Assembly (NCBI GenBank): GCA_000752035.1
Contig: CCFE01000016.1
Span: forward strand, 157,838 to 177,500
DNA length: 19,663 bases
Reading direction: 5' to 3'
DNA from: Bacillus rubiinfantis
GTDB taxonomy: Bacteria > Bacillota > Bacilli > Bacillales > Cytobacillaceae
Shown: piece after piece, positions 17,136-19,663 of the stretch
How positions within the stretch are numbered: position 1 is the first letter of the stretch
Layout of the letters: the number at the start of each line of letters is the position of its first letter
Made by a program: the position numbers and the translations under genes
Notes under the pieces: generated by a model
The model's input: the letters and a program-made list of their open reading frames with translations, nothing else
Database searches by the model: none
What the model was told of the DNA's origin: nothing

Positions 17136-17456
17136 ATGATGCGTGGCGGAATGGGAAATATGCAAAATATGATGAAGCAAATGCAAAAGATGCAAAAGAA
17201 AATGGCAGAGGCACAGGAAAAATTAGGTGAAGAAAAAATTGAAGGAACTGCTGGTGGCGGGATGGTTACCGTTGTTGTAACGGGACATAAAGAAGTTGTT
17301 GATGTTCAAATTAAACCGGAAGCAGTTGATCCTGATGATATTGAAATGCTCCAGGATTTAGTGTTAGCGGCAGTCAATGATGCTTTGAAAAAAGCAGATG
17401 AGCTGACTAACAATACAATGGGACAATTTACAAAGGGAATGAACTTACCTTTCTAA
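17136..17456 (+). CDS. yaaK: YbaB/EbfC family nucleoid-associated protein
   Basis: A small DNA-binding protein of 106 residues, the usual length. The N-terminus is a methionine-rich helix (GGMGNMQNMMKQMQKMQKKM), followed by a short beta-sheet (GTAGGGMVTVVVTGHKEVVDV) and a long C-terminal helix. Family members are dimers that bind DNA without strong sequence specificity. The start is ATG 17136 (or the adjacent ATG 17139), 8 nt after GGAGG at 17123-17127. An in-frame TTG at 17121 overlaps that Shine-Dalgarno and is unlikely. It sits between dnaX and recR as in most bacteria, suggesting a role in DNA transactions, but none is proven. Confidence 0.96.
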   Translation: MMRGGMGNMQNMMKQMQKMQKKMAEAQEKLGEEKIEGTAGGGMVTVVVTGHKEVVDVQIKPEAVDPDDIEMLQDLVLAAVNDALKKADELTNNTMGQFTKGMNLPF

Positions 17457-17468
17457 GGAAAAATGTGA

Positions 17469-17506
17469 AAAAGTGCCGTCTAATTACCAGGGCACTTTTC
17501 CTTTTT
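17469..17506 (+). terminator. Weak terminator between yaaK and recR
   Basis: AAAAGTGCC (17469-17477) and GGCACTTTT (17491-17499) form a 9-bp stem with a 13-nt loop, followed by CCTTTTT. The broken T-tract and wide loop suggest partial termination. Confidence 0.55.
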
Positions 17507-17571
17507 ATCCCGCCTTAACAGGCAGTAAAACCCCCACTGATGGAAGTTTCACTTTATAAGGAGAAAATAAT

Positions 17572-18168
17572 ATGCACTATCCTGAACCGATATCAAAATT
17601 AATCGATAGTTTTATGAAGTTGCCAGGGATTGGGCCCAAAACAGCAGCTCGTCTAGCGTTCTTTGTATTAAGCATGCAGGAAGATACGGTACTCGACTTT
17701 GCAAAAGCGCTAGTAAATGCCAAACGAAATTTAACGTATTGCTCAGTGTGCGGTCATATAACAGACCAGGATCCTTGTTATATTTGTGAGGATCAACGGC
17801 GTGATCGGAGTATAATATGTGTAGTACAGGATCCAAAGGATGTAATTGCTATGGAAAAAATGAAAGAATATAACGGATTGTATCACGTTTTACATGGAGC
17901 AATTTCACCTATGGATGGAATAGGACCTGAGGATATCAATATACCCGATTTATTAAAGCGGCTCCAAGATGAAACTGTCCAGGAGGTAGTCTTAGCTACA
18001 AATCCAAATATTGAAGGTGAGGCTACAGCAATGTATATTTCTCGCTTAATCAAGCCATCAGGTATTAAAACAACAAGAATTGCTCATGGATTGCCGGTTG
18101 GCGGTGACCTTGAATATGCCGACGAGGTGACTTTATCGAAAGCCTTAGAAGGTCGAAGAGAATTATGA
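17572..18168 (+). CDS. recR: Recombination mediator RecR
   Basis: Works with RecF and RecO to load RecA on gapped single-stranded DNA. It has 198 residues. A helix-hairpin-helix LPGIGPKTAARL (17-28) binds DNA and helps form the ring. The zinc finger has Cys57, Cys60, Cys69 and Cys72. The Toprim domain begins at ICVVQDPKDV (about 81-90) and includes the ATNPNIEGEATA motif. The C-terminal Walker-B-like tail ends in EGRREL. ATG 17572 follows AAGGAG at the normal distance. It is adjacent to dnaX and yaaK as in most Firmicutes. A weak terminator hairpin lies upstream. Confidence 0.98.
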   Translation: MHYPEPISKLIDSFMKLPGIGPKTAARLAFFVLSMQEDTVLDFAKALVNAKRNLTYCSVCGHITDQDPCYICEDQRRDRSIICVVQDPKDVIAMEKMKEYNGLYHVLHGAISPMDGIGPEDINIPDLLKRLQDETVQEVVLATNPNIEGEATAMYISRLIKPSGIKTTRIAHGLPVGGDLEYADEVTLSKALEGRREL

Positions 18169-18199
18169 GGAAATACACGGATATCTAGGGGGATTGCAC

Positions 18200-18418
18200 A
18201 TGCTATTTCGACGTAAAGAATGGCTGCGTAAAGAATTTGATGAAAAGCTAATCACGCAATTAAACAGGTTTAAAGAGCAATGGCAACAAGAAAAAAGCCT
18301 GTTAGATAAATGTTTTGATCCATCAGAAGAGGTTGTTTGTCAAACAAAAATAACTGAAGCTAAATATATATTCCTATTACGAGAAGCAAAACAAAGAAGA
18401 ATATCTTTACGAAGATAA
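18200..18418 (+). CDS. yaaL: YaaL family protein (DUF2508), function unknown
   Basis: A short, highly charged protein of 72 residues, predicted to be almost all helix, with the conserved FDPSEEVVCQTKITEAKYIFLLREAKQR block of the YaaL/DUF2508 family (about residues 39-66). The start is ATG 18200, 7 nt after AGGGGG. The in-frame TTG at 18194 lies directly against that site and is less likely. No signal peptide or membrane segment. It sits 31 bp after recR and before bofA, the standard Bacillus order. Function is unknown to me. Confidence 0.9.
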   Translation: MLFRRKEWLRKEFDEKLITQLNRFKEQWQQEKSLLDKCFDPSEEVVCQTKITEAKYIFLLREAKQRRISLRR

Positions 18419-18526
18419 CACGCTCTCGCCTCTCACAATGCTACCCCATATTCATAATTGGTCTAATTTAGATAACTTGTACATATCTTGAACTAAAATG
18501 ACCTTTAAAAAAAAGGGGGGGCAATC

Positions 18527-18790
18527 TTGCAACCAATTTTTGTAGTCTCTATATTAACAGGACTTGTAGTATTAATATTATTATTTGGGGCTCCTTTTAA
18601 ATCAGTCCGATTTATCGGTCAAGCAGCGATAAAATTAATTATTGGAGCTTTGTTTTTATTTTTTTTGAATGTAGTAGGTAATCATTATGGAATCCATGTA
18701 CCGATTAATTTTGTCACATCTGCTATATCGGGGTTTCTTGGAATTCCAGGATTATTTGTATTAGTAGCCATTCAACAATGGGTGATTTAA
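18527..18790 (+). CDS. bofA: Pro-sigma-K processing inhibitor BofA
   Basis: A small integral membrane protein of the mother cell that, with SpoIVFA, holds the intramembrane protease SpoIVFB inactive until the forespore signals, delaying pro-sigma-K cleavage. It has 87 residues, exactly the B. subtilis length. Hydrophobic segments lie at about 4-20 and 34-49, with a third hydrophobic C-terminal region from about 61 to 85. The conserved GIHVPINFVTSAISGFLGIPG block (about 55-75) is intact. The start is TTG 18527, 5 nt after a run of seven G. TTG fits the aligned N-terminus (MQPIF, against MEPIF in B. subtilis). Confidence 0.96.
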   Translation: MQPIFVVSILTGLVVLILLFGAPFKSVRFIGQAAIKLIIGALFLFFLNVVGNHYGIHVPINFVTSAISGFLGIPGLFVLVAIQQWVI

Positions 18791-18792
18791 TT

Positions 18793-18820
18793 TACCGCAA
18801 AAATCTTGCGGTATTTTTTT
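18793..18820 (+). terminator. bofA terminator
   Basis: TACCGCAA (18793-18800), loop AAATC, and TTGCGGTA (18806-18813) form an 8-bp stem followed by seven T, starting right after the bofA stop. Confidence 0.93.
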
Positions 18821-18834
18821 GTTTAGAAAATGTG

Positions 18835-18871
18835 TTGACTTATTTTTATAATTCATGTACTATATTAAAAG
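18835..18871 (+). promoter_or_regulatory. rRNA promoter P1
   Basis: TTGACT (18835-18840) and TACTAT (18858-18863) have a 17-bp spacer. The likely start is G18871 in GTCGTC. Bacillus rRNA promoters typically start with G and respond to GTP level. Confidence 0.85.
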
Positions 18872-18907
18872 TCGTCACTAAGATGATAAATAAAACAAAA
18901 TAAGTTG

Positions 18908-18943
18908 TTGACACTATCAACTAAAAATGTTATATTAATAAAG
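18908..18943 (+). promoter_or_regulatory. rRNA promoter P2
   Basis: A perfect TTGACA (18908-18913), a 17-bp spacer, and TATATT (18931-18936) with an extended TGT. The likely start is G18943, again in GTCGTC. It lies 73 bp after P1, forming the usual tandem pair. Confidence 0.9.
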
Positions 18944-18982
18944 TCGTCTTGAGTGATATTTTTTGAAAAAGACAACTAAATT

Positions 18983-19003
18983 TGCTCTTTGAAAACTAAA
19001 CAA
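18983..19003 (+). promoter_or_regulatory. boxA and 5' arm of the 16S processing stem
   Basis: TGCTCTTTGAAAACT (18983-18997) is the Bacillus rRNA leader boxA. AAAACTAAACAA (18992-19003) is the exact complement of TTGTTTAGTTTT seen after the upstream 16S gene at 61-72, so the same element serves as the 5' arm of the pre-16S processing stem. Confidence 0.78.
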
Positions 19004-19082
19004 ACAAAAACGTCAACAATAAACATTCATTTCTATTTGAAATGAAGCCAACGTTATTTTTTATGAGCTAATCAACTCGAAC

Positions 19083-19663
<581 letters not shown>

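Overview
This window is chromosomal DNA from a member of the Bacillaceae. Gene order matches the origin-proximal region of Bacillus subtilis downstream of gyrA: tRNA-Ile, tRNA-Ala, 23S and 5S of one rRNA operon, then yaaC, guaB, dacA, pdxS, pdxT, serS, tRNA-Ser, dck, dgk, yaaH/sleL, tadA, the SRP RNA gene, dnaX, yaaK, recR, yaaL, bofA, and the 16S gene of the next rRNA operon. The 16S fragment and protein sequences look like a Neobacillus-type or related Bacillus. The genus is an inference; a 16S search would settle it. I see no phage, insertion sequence, CRISPR, defence or biosynthetic cluster.

Layout. Positions 1-3600 hold the distal part of an rRNA operon: ITS, two tRNAs, a second boxA, 23S, 5S and terminator. 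Its 16S gene lies before the window. Positions 3630-4598 carry yaaC on the minus strand, divergent from guaB. Positions 4700-9450 are plus-strand metabolic and envelope genes: guaB (GMP synthesis), dacA (D,D-carboxypeptidase), and pdxS-pdxT (pyridoxal 5'-phosphate synthase), separated by clear intrinsic terminators. Positions 9450-11320 hold a T-box riboswitch, serS and a tRNA-Ser(UGA) gene. Positions 11407-14261 are three minus-strand genes: the deoxynucleoside kinases dck and dgk, then the spore cortex-lytic enzyme gene sleL. Positions 14327-18790 run plus-strand: tadA, the large Bacillus-type SRP RNA, dnaX, yaaK, recR, yaaL and bofA. The last 850 bases are the tandem promoters, leader and first 580 bases of a second 16S gene.

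How the genes fit together. The segment combines translation functions (rRNA, tRNAs, SerRS, the TadA tRNA-editing enzyme, SRP RNA), replication and repair (DnaX, YaaK, RecR), nucleotide supply (GuaB, Dck, Dgk), cofactor supply (PdxST) and sporulation functions (SleL, BofA). The plus-strand rRNA, dnaX and recR genes are probably co-directional with replication moving away from oriC, so yaaC, dck-dgk and sleL are probably head-on. Compared with B. subtilis, yaaI is missing between sleL and tadA.

The most notable non-coding features are a 14-bp terminator hairpin inside the pdxS-pdxT pair, a UCC-specifier T-box upstream of serS, long 23S and 16S processing stems that overlap boxA elements, and overlapping divergent promoters between sleL and tadA. 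I did not find a convincing new system. The findings are local regulatory observations in an otherwise conserved housekeeping region.
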